Assembly: GCF_016757215.1 (NCBI RefSeq)
Contig: NZ_JAESIY010000006.1
Span: forward strand, 1 to 64,000
Source of the DNA: Fulvivirga sediminis
GTDB taxonomy: Bacteria; Bacteroidota; Bacteroidia; Cytophagales; Cyclobacteriaceae
Reading direction: 5' to 3'
DNA: 64,000 nucleotides
A program made the position numbers and the translations under genes. Below the pieces are notes generated by a model. It ran no database searches and was not told where the DNA came from. It was given only the letters and a program-made list of their open reading frames with translations. Shown here piece after piece: positions 18,080 through 27,197 of the stretch (positions are counted from its first letter, which is position 1; every line of letters starts with the position of its first letter).

Positions 18080-19702
18080 CTATTCAGCGAAAAGCTCGTC
18101 TGCAGGTTGACCCGTAGCTCCATTTGGCAACATGATATCCAAGATCATGGCAATAGAAGGTGCAATATCCGTAATAGGATGATACTTCACTGAGACACCA
18201 TGTTTCACACTATTACCAAAAAACAACATAGGCACATGGGTGTCATATGTATAAGTAGAGCCATGAGTAGACCCTGTATTTCCTTCTAGCTGACCTGACT
18301 CCAACCAAGACGGTTCCAATACATACAATACATCTCCCGATCTTTTTTGATTATATCCTCTAGTCAAAAGACCTTTAATACCTTGAGTTTCATAATCAAG
18401 GTTATGAATCATGTATGCAGGATATGTCTCCTTTATTCCCGTCAAAGTCATTAAATAATGAGCCACTTCTTCTTGTATTTCATGTAAAGTACTCTTGTTT
18501 TGAGATACAGTTTCATAATTAAGAAACACCTGCATATTACTTACATTCTCAACCCAGTCTCCATCTCCAAATTTCTTAGACAAAAATGTATTAATCTCTT
18601 TTTGTAAATTATGAACGAAATAGCCAGAAGGTATTTTATTGTCCACAAAATACTGAGGCACTTCAGCCACTGCATGGTCGGCAGTAAGGAATACAGTATA
18701 ATTTCCTTCACCTACCTGCTCATCGAGCTTCTTTAGAATGGAGGCAATATTTCTATCAAGGCGAATATAGGTGTCTTCCACTTCTACAGAATTAGGGCCA
18801 AATCTATGACCTATGTAATCAGTAGAAGAAAAGCTTATTGCTAAAAAGTCAGTCTCAGCACCTTTGCCCAGGTTCTCTCTTTCAATAGTAGCTATGGCCA
18901 AATCCTTCAATATATCATTTCCAAAAGGAGTTGCGGGTAGCTGACCGAAATTTTTCTTATCCAGCTTGTAACCATTTCCTAAAACATTTCCCTGACCATA
19001 AAAATCACCCTCGTAATTGTTATCATCAGAGCCTGATGCGGTATAGGAGCTAATTTTATTGATAGGCTCCCATTTCCCAGATAAGTATTTTTTTGCCAGT
19101 TTCTCATCATTGAAATCATCTAACCATTTAGGTAATTGATTTTTATAATAGGTGCTAGTAATGAAATTTCCGGTTTTAGTGTCATACCAATAAGCCTCTC
19201 CCAGGTGTCCTGCCGGAAAAATGGCTCCTCGGTCTTTCATAGAAATCCCTATGGTTTTGGCTCTTTTCTGAGTGGCTAATTTCAATTCATCAGTAATTGT
19301 AGTAGTTAACAAATTACGCGGAGACATCTCTCCCTTCGAAGAACTACTACCCACTGTTTGCTCTGTGCTATCTGAAGCACAGTAAATGTGGTGCTTCAAT
19401 TCTTTGGCATACCAGTCATTAGCGATGATACCATGTATAGCCGGGGTAGAACCTGTATATACCGAGGTATGACCTGGACCTGTATAAGTGGGAACGTAGT
19501 TAAAATGAGCATTTTTAAACATAAAACCCTCATTAATTAGACGGTTAAAACCATCTTCCCCAAATTTATCATTAAATCTGTAAAGATATTCCTGTCTCAT
19601 CTGATCAACCACTATACCTACTATTAACTTCGGTTTTTGGCCCTGAGCATAACTTGCTACAGACAGTAAAAAGAGCCCTACAATTAACGTAATTTTCTTC
19701 AT
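18080..19702 (-). CDS. PafA-like alkaline phosphatase (periplasmic)
   Basis: 540 residues with a signal peptide (1-19, ending SYAQ). The alkaline phosphatase superfamily metal sites are all visible: Asp33 in VVDQMR, a nucleophile Thr74 in PTYTGPGH, Asn95, the Lys156/Arg158 pair, Asp295 and His299 in STDYIGH, Asp342 and His343 in ADH, and His480. The Lys-x-Arg pair and the Thr nucleophile are those of the calcium- or zinc-dependent PafA phosphatases of Flavobacteriia, which release phosphate from organic phosphomonoesters outside the cytoplasm. The gene stands between the NSS transporter and the WG-repeat protein, all on the same strand with gaps of 65-75 nt. Confidence 0.9.
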   Translation of the reverse strand: MKKITLIVGLFLLSVASYAQGQKPKLIVGIVVDQMRQEYLYRFNDKFGEDGFNRLINEGFMFKNAHFNYVPTYTGPGHTSVYTGSTPAIHGIIANDWYAKELKHHIYCASDSTEQTVGSSSSKGEMSPRNLLTTTITDELKLATQKRAKTIGISMKDRGAIFPAGHLGEAYWYDTKTGNFITSTYYKNQLPKWLDDFNDEKLAKKYLSGKWEPINKISSYTASGSDDNNYEGDFYGQGNVLGNGYKLDKKNFGQLPATPFGNDILKDLAIATIERENLGKGAETDFLAISFSSTDYIGHRFGPNSVEVEDTYIRLDRNIASILKKLDEQVGEGNYTVFLTADHAVAEVPQYFVDNKIPSGYFVHNLQKEINTFLSKKFGDGDWVENVSNMQVFLNYETVSQNKSTLHEIQEEVAHYLMTLTGIKETYPAYMIHNLDYETQGIKGLLTRGYNQKRSGDVLYVLEPSWLESGQLEGNTGSTHGSTYTYDTHVPMLFFGNSVKHGVSVKYHPITDIAPSIAMILDIMLPNGATGQPADELFAE

Positions 19703-19767
19703 TTTGAATCCAAATTGATATTGTGGGTTACAATTATAAGAAATAATGAAGACTAAGTCCCTAAATA

Positions 19768-22347
19768 CTAGTTATCACAGTAAATTTCAGCATACTCTTC
19801 AGGCTCATAAACCTGCTTATATAACATATTCCCTTTTTGACTGTAATATATCGCTATATAAAGCTCTGCCTCCACTACATGTTTCTCTGTGAAGTAAACA
19901 GGAGTATCAGCGGTACCTATGTTAATTATATCATTAAAAGTAGGAGGCAAGACTTCCCCTACTAAACTACTATAAACACCATAGCCACTCTCTTTTAAAA
20001 ATATAGCCACGGACTCTTGATCCACTTGTTTTACGAAGTGAATAGATTTGATATCATTATTAACTATTTCATTATGATAGATATCATAAAGCTTCCAGAC
20101 CAGGTCTTCCTTTACCAAAGCAACACTGTCATTCCAGTAAGTTATTTCATCAAAACTCGTTTCTCCAAATTTCTGATTATTTACATCTACAAAACCAAGA
20201 CCGCCCTGCTCTCCTACTATTAATAGGCTTTGATTATAAGGCCTTATATTCTGATTGTATTCTGAGGGAATTAGCAGCTCTTTTTTATAATTATAAATTC
20301 CAAACTTCTTATTTCTCAATAATGAAATGTAACCATCATTATAATTCCCAATAGCCTCATACACAAAGGGCAATAAAGATTTCCCTTCGTTTGAAATAAG
20401 GCCTTTGTTCATTTTAGAAATAATTATCATTTGATTTCCTAGTGCCTTAGCCTCTTGAAAACTACCGGTATAGATACTTTTTCCTCTTTCATCAATAATC
20501 ACTTGGCCTCCTACTCCCTGCCGTATGACATATTCATTAGAATCTGTAGCAGGTATTAATGATAATTTATCGCCTTTATTGATTTGAACTGAAGAGTCTG
20601 GTGTATGTAGAAAAACAGAATCAGAAGAATAAGACACTGCAAAATGGTTCCCTATCAGCGCTACAGAATCAATGTGCTGTTTTTCTAATTGCTCTCTTTG
20701 TATATTATAAAGAGAGTAGTAACCACTATGCGAAAGCGCTCCCCAATATTTATTAAAAGAGGCCAATTGAATAGAATCAACGTCAATTACACTAAAATCT
20801 TCTCTCATCACATACTTTTCAGCCCCTTTCTCAATGTAAAACCCTTTTTCTAGCATACTTATTTTCTGGGGGCTTAAAGGTGTTACTTGTTCCAAGTTTG
20901 TATTGAATAATGCTTCTGCATCTCCCCGCTCTACCCACATGATATCACCACCGCGCCATTGAAAGTCATCATAAGGCATATCAAAATACAATAAAGCTCC
21001 ATTGGCGGCATTCAGTAAGTTATCTATATTTTTAAGAGAATATTTGTTGCCATTTTCTAGAACCACAAAGTCTCCTTGCCAGATAATATCATTGAAAAGT
21101 GGCTTGGTTAAAATTCGACCACTGTAGGTGGAAATTCCCCAAAAGCTTCCCTTCTTATATTGAATAAAAGTACTGTCTACAACTTTAATCGCATCATATT
21201 CAATAGGAAGAACAGTATAACCAGCTTTATGAATTACTCCATATTTACCAGAATATTCTATTTTAACCAGACCTCCTCCTAAATCATCCCAAGCATCTAA
21301 TTTTCCTTTATATACAGGGGCATTATTTATTGCATAGAGCCCTCCCTCAGCCTTATATATGCCATTATCGAGATTACCACAAAGCATCTCTTCTCCCACA
21401 GATGTAAGAATAGGAGTAATAACTAGTTCTCCGGATGCATCCATAAAGCCATACTTCCCATTTTCTCTAATGGGGAATATCACTCGCTTATCCCATTTAT
21501 CAATATACTTGAGAGAATCATTAATTAGATGTTTATCCAGCTCTTCGACACGCTGCTTTAATATGTGATATAAAAAATCGATAGCTTTTTTTCTGGCTGC
21601 CCCTTTGTTAAACATACCAATAAATCTCCTGTAACTCTGGGGCTGATTATCGGCAGTTACTATCTGAAATATATTCTGCTCGGCTTCATTTCTATAAGGA
21701 GTATCTGGGTTCTTTTTTAAGAAACTCAAATAGCTATCAAGTTGCTCATCTTGTGTACTTTTATCATAATATAGTCTTTCAAATTTTTCTTCAGCCTCGA
21801 CTACCTGTTTAGCTTCAGGGTACTTTTCAATAAACTTCCTGTAACTTTCATAAGTATTTTCCTTATTGGCTTTTATATAGGCCAGTGCATTCCTATTTTC
21901 TACAGCCTCTTTTTCCTGAGGCGCTCCCTGATAATACTCTATAAAATACATATAAGAAGCCTCTGTGTTCACTTCTTCAGCCCGTTTATATGCCACGCTA
22001 TCTATCTTTTTCTCTAAGGCCATTATACTCAGGCTATCCACCCCTTCTCTCTTATGTTTTAGAATTGATTTCTCATCCATTTTAGCAAAGTGAGCCAAAC
22101 TTTGCTTCACATAATAATAGGCCGAATCTATTTGCTGATATAATGAATCTGTCTCATATAAAATAAAAGCCTTTACATAATAAGGAGAGCTAAGCGTACT
22201 ATCTTTTTGTAGGGCCTTCAGAAGAAGCTCTTCTGCTTTTATCTCATTCCCCTTTTCAAACTGATTCATAGCTCTACCACTCAGGCCTACTTGTGCTTGC
22301 AGACTATAACTTATACTACTAAAAACAATAATCAAAAATATCCTCAT
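19768..22347 (-). CDS. exported WG-repeat protein with TPR-like N-terminus
   Basis: 859 residues with a signal peptide (about 1-18, ending LQAQ). Residues 20-270 are helical with TPR-like periodicity (FEKGNEIKAEELLLKALQKD and later YESYRKFIEKYP motifs). From about 290 to 830 the protein is a chain of WG beta-repeats, for example GKYGFMDASGELVITPI, GKYGVIHKAGYTVLPIEYD, WGISTYSGRILTKPLFND and KFGIYNYKKELLIPSEYN. WG repeats probably form protein-binding beta structures; no enzyme motif is visible. It is probably periplasmic or surface-exposed. Its start is divergent from the exopolysaccharide locus across a 214-nt region that contains the enhancer-like sites, so common control is conceivable but untested. 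Confidence 0.8.
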   Translation of the reverse strand: MRIFLIIVFSSISYSLQAQVGLSGRAMNQFEKGNEIKAEELLLKALQKDSTLSSPYYVKAFILYETDSLYQQIDSAYYYVKQSLAHFAKMDEKSILKHKREGVDSLSIMALEKKIDSVAYKRAEEVNTEASYMYFIEYYQGAPQEKEAVENRNALAYIKANKENTYESYRKFIEKYPEAKQVVEAEEKFERLYYDKSTQDEQLDSYLSFLKKNPDTPYRNEAEQNIFQIVTADNQPQSYRRFIGMFNKGAARKKAIDFLYHILKQRVEELDKHLINDSLKYIDKWDKRVIFPIRENGKYGFMDASGELVITPILTSVGEEMLCGNLDNGIYKAEGGLYAINNAPVYKGKLDAWDDLGGGLVKIEYSGKYGVIHKAGYTVLPIEYDAIKVVDSTFIQYKKGSFWGISTYSGRILTKPLFNDIIWQGDFVVLENGNKYSLKNIDNLLNAANGALLYFDMPYDDFQWRGGDIMWVERGDAEALFNTNLEQVTPLSPQKISMLEKGFYIEKGAEKYVMREDFSVIDVDSIQLASFNKYWGALSHSGYYSLYNIQREQLEKQHIDSVALIGNHFAVSYSSDSVFLHTPDSSVQINKGDKLSLIPATDSNEYVIRQGVGGQVIIDERGKSIYTGSFQEAKALGNQMIIISKMNKGLISNEGKSLLPFVYEAIGNYNDGYISLLRNKKFGIYNYKKELLIPSEYNQNIRPYNQSLLIVGEQGGLGFVDVNNQKFGETSFDEITYWNDSVALVKEDLVWKLYDIYHNEIVNNDIKSIHFVKQVDQESVAIFLKESGYGVYSSLVGEVLPPTFNDIINIGTADTPVYFTEKHVVEAELYIAIYYSQKGNMLYKQVYEPEEYAEIYCDN

Positions 22348-22421
22348 AAGGCGAATATGGCCATTTTTTTAAGACCTCAAATATGATCAGAAAACATAAG
22401 TTTATAAAAAACTTTCTAACT

Positions 22422-22435
22422 CCTTTCTAAGGAAG
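22422..22435. promoter_or_regulatory. secondary shared motif upstream of EPS unit 1
   Basis: CCTTTCTAAGGAAG. It differs at only 2 of 14 positions from CCATTCCAAGGAAG at 29596-29609, and both lie beside the larger 17-bp enhancer-like site. It is possibly a second binding site for the same activator. This is an inference from two copies only. Confidence 0.4.
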
Positions 22436-22437
22436 CC

Positions 22438-22454
22438 TTTCCATCAAATGGAAA
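22438..22454. promoter_or_regulatory. enhancer-like 17-bp palindrome, EPS unit 1
   Basis: TTTCCATCAAATGGAAA, with perfect 7-nt arms around CAA. It matches the sites at 29574 and 35211 (shared pattern WTTCCATMAAWYGGAAW). Its centre is 73 bp upstream of the -24 GG of the sigma-54-like promoter at 22518, a usual distance for an enhancer-binding protein site. The likely binder is the GAFTGA regulator encoded at 37608-38954. Confidence 0.65.
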
Positions 22455-22515
22455 AATGAAATACCTCTCTCTATGTCAAACCACTGTATAACAGCATTTT
22501 AGTGAAAATCAACCC

Positions 22516-22534
22516 TTTGGCATATTCTTAGAAT
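22516..22534 (+). promoter_or_regulatory. sigma-54-like promoter of EPS unit 1 (weak -12)
   Basis: TGGCATATTCTTAGAA, with GG at 22519-22520, ten bases, then GA instead of GC at 22531-22532. The -24 half is good and the -12 half is one base off. The predicted transcript would start near 22544, about 18 nt before the ATG at 22562. It is the weakest of the three promoters of this type in the locus, and its support comes mainly from the shared enhancer site. Confidence 0.5.
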
Positions 22535-22561
22535 AGTAACTTAACAAAACTGGAAAAGAAT

Positions 22562-23050
22562 ATGAAAACGAAAGAAAAAATGAAAGTATTTGTTGTGGAC
22601 GACGATATCTTCAGAACGTATTTATACGAACAACATCTCGTAAACCTTGGTTTCAAAGACATCAGCATTTACCATAGTGGCACCAGCTGTCTTAATGCTC
22701 TAACAGAAGAACCTGATATCATTTTTCTTGATTATCACATGGATGATATGAACGGACTGGAGGTACTGCAGAAAATCAAAAGATTTAACCCAAACATATA
22801 TGTGGTACTTATCAGTGGTCAGCAATCTATGGAAGTAGCAGTTAAATCTTTGAAAATTGGTGCTTTTGATTATATTATAAAAGAGGAAGAGGAATTAAAC
22901 CGCATAGAAGAGGTAGTGGAGAAAATTATAAAAGTAAACACTCTTCTTCAAGAGAAGAATAACCCTAAACCCAGCCGTGTTCATTCTCTAGTAGGTATTA
23001 TGCTCATTGCCGCCATAATATGCGGTTTTGTATATCAATTTCTTCAATAG
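22562..23050 (+). CDS. receiver-domain protein with C-terminal membrane anchor
   Basis: 162 residues. Residues 7-125 are a complete response-regulator receiver domain: acidic pocket Asp13-Asp15, phosphorylation site Asp57 in IIFLDYHM, Ser85 and Lys107 (switch and conserved Lys). No DNA-binding or enzymatic output domain follows. Instead there is a short charged linker and a single hydrophobic helix at about 142-160, so the receiver should be tethered to the inner membrane with its domain in the cytoplasm. It is the first gene of the exopolysaccharide locus, 21 nt before the export lipoprotein gene. A plausible role is phosphorylation-dependent control of the export machinery, or a phosphate sink for the hybrid kinase at 38954. 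It is related to the receiver of the regulator at 37608. Confidence 0.85.
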   Translation: MKTKEKMKVFVVDDDIFRTYLYEQHLVNLGFKDISIYHSGTSCLNALTEEPDIIFLDYHMDDMNGLEVLQKIKRFNPNIYVVLISGQQSMEVAVKSLKIGAFDYIIKEEEELNRIEEVVEKIIKVNTLLQEKNNPKPSRVHSLVGIMLIAAIICGFVYQFLQ

Positions 23051-23071
23051 AAATAACAACACCTCAAACCT

Positions 23072-23812
23072 ATGAAAACCAACTACCACATATTCATTTA
23101 TATAATCATGCCCTTTTTTTTAGGTTCATGTACACAGAACCTATTTCAATCAAAAAAGAAAGGCATCGATCCGGTTTTTTATCAGTCTGACAGCCTCACA
23201 TATACGATCAAAAAGGATGATAAGATCAGCATAAGTATTTGGGGACATGACGACCTGGGCGTTGGTTCCATTTATGGTATATATAACTCTAACGAGGTAT
23301 ATGGAAAATGGCTGATGGTAGATAAAAATGGATTCATAGATGTACCCAAGCTAGGGCAATTCCAAATAGAAGGATTATCAGTAAGAGAGGCTGAAATTAC
23401 ATTAACTAAACAGTTTAGTACTTGGATTAAAGAGCCAATCATCAACGTAAAGGTTCTCAATAAAGAAATAACTGTACTCGGAGAGTTCACAAGCCCAGGC
23501 AAACTAGGCCTGGAAAGAGACAAGAACCAACTTATAGATGTGCTCGGCTTCGCTGGAGATTTTGATTTTTACGCTGATAAATCAGACATTCAGGTAATCC
23601 GTGAAATAGATGGTGAGACCTATGTAGCACACATAGACTTAACCACTATTGATGGTTATCATGAAAAAAACATAGCCATATTACCTGGCGATGTAGTATA
23701 CGCTCCTTCCCGTAAAGGAAAAACTTTTGACAAGAAAGTGACGACCTTAATTCCGATAGGTTCTGCAGTAAGTACTTTGGCCATTATAGCAAGCTTCATC
23801 TTCGAACCATGA
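23072..23812 (+). CDS. polysaccharide export lipoprotein (Wza/GfcE-like)
   Basis: 246 residues. A lipoprotein signal is visible with FLGSC and Cys20. The Poly_export domain spans about 40-130 (YTIKKDDKISISIWGHDDL and MVDKNGFIDVPKLGQ), followed by one SLBB-type domain (about 130-215, VLGEFTSPGKLGL and ILPGDVVYAPSR). Wza-type proteins form the outer-membrane channel through which capsule or exopolysaccharide leaves the cell. The C-terminal 20 residues (LIPIGSAVSTLAIIASFIF) are very hydrophobic and may form the outer-membrane-spanning helix seen in Wza. The gene overlaps the copolymerase gene by 4 nt (ATGA), the normal partner. Confidence 0.92.
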   Translation: MKTNYHIFIYIIMPFFLGSCTQNLFQSKKKGIDPVFYQSDSLTYTIKKDDKISISIWGHDDLGVGSIYGIYNSNEVYGKWLMVDKNGFIDVPKLGQFQIEGLSVREAEITLTKQFSTWIKEPIINVKVLNKEITVLGEFTSPGKLGLERDKNQLIDVLGFAGDFDFYADKSDIQVIREIDGETYVAHIDLTTIDGYHEKNIAILPGDVVYAPSRKGKTFDKKVTTLIPIGSAVSTLAIIASFIFEP

Positions 23813-25956
23813 AAGAGTTAACTAAAAACTTCCGTTTACTAAGACCGCTACTAAGAGGACTGCCTATAATAGCAGTATGCTTTTTAGGGGCTGTTAATAT
23901 TGCATCCAGATATTTGAAATATGCCACACCTAAATATGAAAGTGCGGCAAAAATACGCCTTGCCGATAATAATGAAGGCCCTACTAGCACTATGCTATAT
24001 AAGGACTTTGATATATTCACCAACAAAAATAAAATAGGAGCTGAAATAGAAGTTATTCAATCCAGCCGTATCATAAATAGAGCGTTAGACAGTCTCAAGT
24101 TTGACATACAAACCTTTAGAATCGGTAAAATGAGCACTTCGGAACTATATGATGAGTGCCCATTTATAGTAAATTATGACAGCCTTAGAGATGAATGGAG
24201 AGAAAAAATGATAGGATTAAACATTATCTCCAATGATTCTATCAAACTATCATTAGGTCCTGGAAAAGATATAAGAACAGTATTCGGTGATACAATTCAC
24301 TTTGAAGGTAGCGAACTAATTATCACTAAAAACAAGGACCTATTAGAGCAAAAGCCTTATTTAAAGCTGGTGGATCAATATCAATTTAAAGTAAGAGAGA
24401 GAGACAAGCTAGTGAAGGAAGTCGCCGGTGGTTTGGACATTATCTCCATTGATAAAGATATTGCCATTTTAAGAGTCGGCTATGAGAGTGAAGTTCCTCA
24501 AAAAACTGCTGATATGGTAAATAGACTGTGCCGAGCTTATATAGAAGATTATGAAGAAGATAAATATAAAGCCACTGATGTAACGGTACATTTTCTAGAG
24601 GAACAATTAGCTGAAATAGGTCAGAGGTTGAAAGATTCTGAAGAGGAAATAGAAACCTACAGAAATGTTAATGATATCATCAACGTAAGACAGGAGACAG
24701 AAACAGATCTGCGCCAGATTTCTCAAATGCGAATACAGCTGGCCAATTTAAAAATGAATTTAGCAGCTATTGACTCATTGAATAACTATATAGATATAGG
24801 TAAATCTAACTTCCTTGAGCTGGCTCCTACTTTTGAGGCATTTAATGATTTGCTTTCAACTGAAATGGTTAAAAACCTTAAAAATCTACAGGCAGAGAGG
24901 AAAGAACTACTAACCATTTACACCCCTGAAGATGAAAAAGTAAAACTAGTTAATGAAAAGATTAATGACATTTCAAACTACCTGATAGAAAGTATTAAAA
25001 ACACCAGAAACAACCTGGCCATAAAATACAACCAGATAGACGAAACCATTAAAAAAGCAGAAACAGCATTTATAGGGCTTCCTACAAGAGAGAAGGACCT
25101 TACCATACTGGAAAGAAATTTCATGCTTAACCAGAAAATTTACAACTTCTTACATGAAAAACGTACTGAAGCTGAAATAGCAAGAGCAGCTTCTGTGTCC
25201 TTTCATAGGATCATATCATACGGTGAGGTACCATCGAAGCCTGTTTCCCCCAACAAAACACTCATCATGTTTGTGACGGGCATCTTAGGCTTAGGCTTTG
25301 GTGTGGCTGCCATATTGGTAGTACATTCTATGAAAGCAAAAGTGAATGACACGCTTACAATAGAAAAAAACTCAGATATACCCATTGCTATTGAAATTCC
25401 TAAGTTTATAAAAGCTTCTACCATAGAAAAAGGGTTTCAGCAATTAGGTATCAAATTAGAATTAAAAGGTTTTTTTAGGCCTGGAAATATTGTTTGTGTA
25501 AGCTCATTTACAGCCCCAGAAGGCCGATCATTTTTTGTAAAGCATCTTGCTAAATCTTTACAAAAAAGAGGCTTTAATGTAGTAAAAGTAGATGCTTACG
25601 ACACGCATTTTGATAGAGACGAGCAAAGATTAGTCTTTCAACACCTCAACGCTAACACTATAAAAATCATTGATAATGTATCTCTCGATGATGACAACTA
25701 CTCGCTAATGCTCATGTCTGCTGCAGACATAAACTTATTTATGCTTGATAGCAGAGTAACCCCAGCTAAAAGAATAAATGAATTCAACCTCTTACATGAT
25801 GAATATACTCTTCCTAATACTTTTTTCGGTCTGAACAGAGCAGACTATAACCCAAGCATTATAAAGCTTATAGTAAGAAAAATAAGCCGATTAGGAAGGA
25901 GATATTATTTACCACTGCTGAGAATTATAAAAAACAAAAAAGCAGCACAAGCATGA
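23809..25956 (+). CDS. Wzc-like polysaccharide copolymerase with degenerate kinase domain
   Basis: 715 residues. The N-terminal Wzz domain has a first membrane helix at about 17-34 and a second at about 484-507, with a long periplasmic, coiled-coil-rich part between them (GNVR-type region around 430-480). The C-terminal cytoplasmic part (about 540-700) has the fold pattern of a BY-type tyrosine kinase, but the P-loop position reads SSFTAPEGRSF (565-575) where active kinases have GxGKT/S: the Walker A Lys is replaced by Arg573. No tyrosine-rich tail is present, only Tyr699-Tyr700. It therefore probably controls chain length and couples to the export lipoprotein without kinase activity. It overlaps both neighbours by 4 nt. 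Confidence 0.88.
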   Translation: MKELTKNFRLLRPLLRGLPIIAVCFLGAVNIASRYLKYATPKYESAAKIRLADNNEGPTSTMLYKDFDIFTNKNKIGAEIEVIQSSRIINRALDSLKFDIQTFRIGKMSTSELYDECPFIVNYDSLRDEWREKMIGLNIISNDSIKLSLGPGKDIRTVFGDTIHFEGSELIITKNKDLLEQKPYLKLVDQYQFKVRERDKLVKEVAGGLDIISIDKDIAILRVGYESEVPQKTADMVNRLCRAYIEDYEEDKYKATDVTVHFLEEQLAEIGQRLKDSEEEIETYRNVNDIINVRQETETDLRQISQMRIQLANLKMNLAAIDSLNNYIDIGKSNFLELAPTFEAFNDLLSTEMVKNLKNLQAERKELLTIYTPEDEKVKLVNEKINDISNYLIESIKNTRNNLAIKYNQIDETIKKAETAFIGLPTREKDLTILERNFMLNQKIYNFLHEKRTEAEIARAASVSFHRIISYGEVPSKPVSPNKTLIMFVTGILGLGFGVAAILVVHSMKAKVNDTLTIEKNSDIPIAIEIPKFIKASTIEKGFQQLGIKLELKGFFRPGNIVCVSSFTAPEGRSFFVKHLAKSLQKRGFNVVKVDAYDTHFDRDEQRLVFQHLNANTIKIIDNVSLDDDNYSLMLMSAADINLFMLDSRVTPAKRINEFNLLHDEYTLPNTFFGLNRADYNPSIIKLIVRKISRLGRRYYLPLLRIIKNKKAAQA

Positions 25957-27197
25957 GTTTGATCAATAAAATATTGAATAACGACAAATTGATAGTGGTC
26001 ACAAATCAGGTAGCTGTAAGCGGTACCACTTTTTTAACCAATATTATTATGGTGGCTCTTTGTGGTGTTAGTGTTTTTGGTGAGTTCAGTGCGTGGCAAA
26101 TAGCGTTGCTACTCATTTTAGCTTTCCAGATAGCGACCTTAAGTCAGCCAATGCAGGTATTCTTAGGCAAAAAAGAAGGGGAAGAAGTTAACCATTATTC
26201 AGCTTCTGTTCAATACCTACAATTGATCTTTATTGTATTGCTAGCCATAGGGTTTGTAGCATTTAATACTCTTACTGGTATGTTTGAAAGAGAAGTAAGC
26301 TATGCTTTTACATTCTTCGCCTCAATGCAGTTATCTCAAGAGCATTTAAGAAGATATTTAATAGCAAAAGGAAAATTAAGAACTGCCCTTGTCAGTGACC
26401 TGATTTCATCACTAGGTCAACTCTTATTACTTTCTCTATTTTGGATAAAGAACATTTCACCTTCTTTAATAGAGTTATTTTTAACTATTGGAGGTACTAC
26501 ATTACCTGCATTAATATTTTCTCTTCTTTCAGAAAGAAAAGTATTCCTATATAGACCTGAATTAATAAAATATGTAAAAGAACATTGGATCAGCGCTCGC
26601 TGGTTGGTTCCTACAGCCTTAATACAATGGGGAGCTTCCAACTACCTACTAGCTGCCTCCGCCGTTATTGCTGGTAATGCCGTACTTGGTGTACTCCGTT
26701 TAGCACAAACCACTATGGGTGTTTTTAATGTAGCCATTCAAGGGCTGGAAAATTACTTCCTACCCTACCTTAGTAGGCTGATCTCTAAAAACATTGATGA
26801 TGCCCTTCAATTCACTTTTAGAATGATCCGAAAGATTGGACTTTTGACAGCTCCTATACTTATTCTGGCAGCAATATTTTCCAGCCAGATTCTCTCATTC
26901 ATTAATCATGATTATGTGGCATATTCCTCATTACTGAGGTGGTGTTGCCTGCTATATATCATCATTTTGTCTTCTTTCCCTGTTAAGCTATTTATTCGGG
27001 TATTAGGGGATTCCAGACATTACTTTATAGGATATGCAATCAGTATGACAGCTTCTGTTATTTGTGCCCAATGGTTCATTGAGCAATGGAATGCTGTAGG
27101 CGTGGTGATGGGCTGGCTACTTAGCCAGATACTCATTAACCTGTATTGGACCATTATTATCACTAAAACAAAGCAATTAAGTTGGACACTAAAGTAA
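25953..27197 (+). CDS. Wzx-like polysaccharide flippase (MOP superfamily)
   Basis: 414 residues with about 12 hydrophobic helices distributed over the whole length, no signal peptide and no soluble domain. Length and helix pattern fit the polysaccharide transport (PST/Wzx) branch of the MOP superfamily, which flips undecaprenyl-linked repeat units across the inner membrane. It sits directly after the copolymerase (4-nt overlap) and before a glycosyltransferase, the normal setting. Primary sequence in this family is weakly conserved, so assignment relies on topology and context. Confidence 0.82.
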   Translation: MSLINKILNNDKLIVVTNQVAVSGTTFLTNIIMVALCGVSVFGEFSAWQIALLLILAFQIATLSQPMQVFLGKKEGEEVNHYSASVQYLQLIFIVLLAIGFVAFNTLTGMFEREVSYAFTFFASMQLSQEHLRRYLIAKGKLRTALVSDLISSLGQLLLLSLFWIKNISPSLIELFLTIGGTTLPALIFSLLSERKVFLYRPELIKYVKEHWISARWLVPTALIQWGASNYLLAASAVIAGNAVLGVLRLAQTTMGVFNVAIQGLENYFLPYLSRLISKNIDDALQFTFRMIRKIGLLTAPILILAAIFSSQILSFINHDYVAYSSLLRWCCLLYIIILSSFPVKLFIRVLGDSRHYFIGYAISMTASVICAQWFIEQWNAVGVVMGWLLSQILINLYWTIIITKTKQLSWTLK

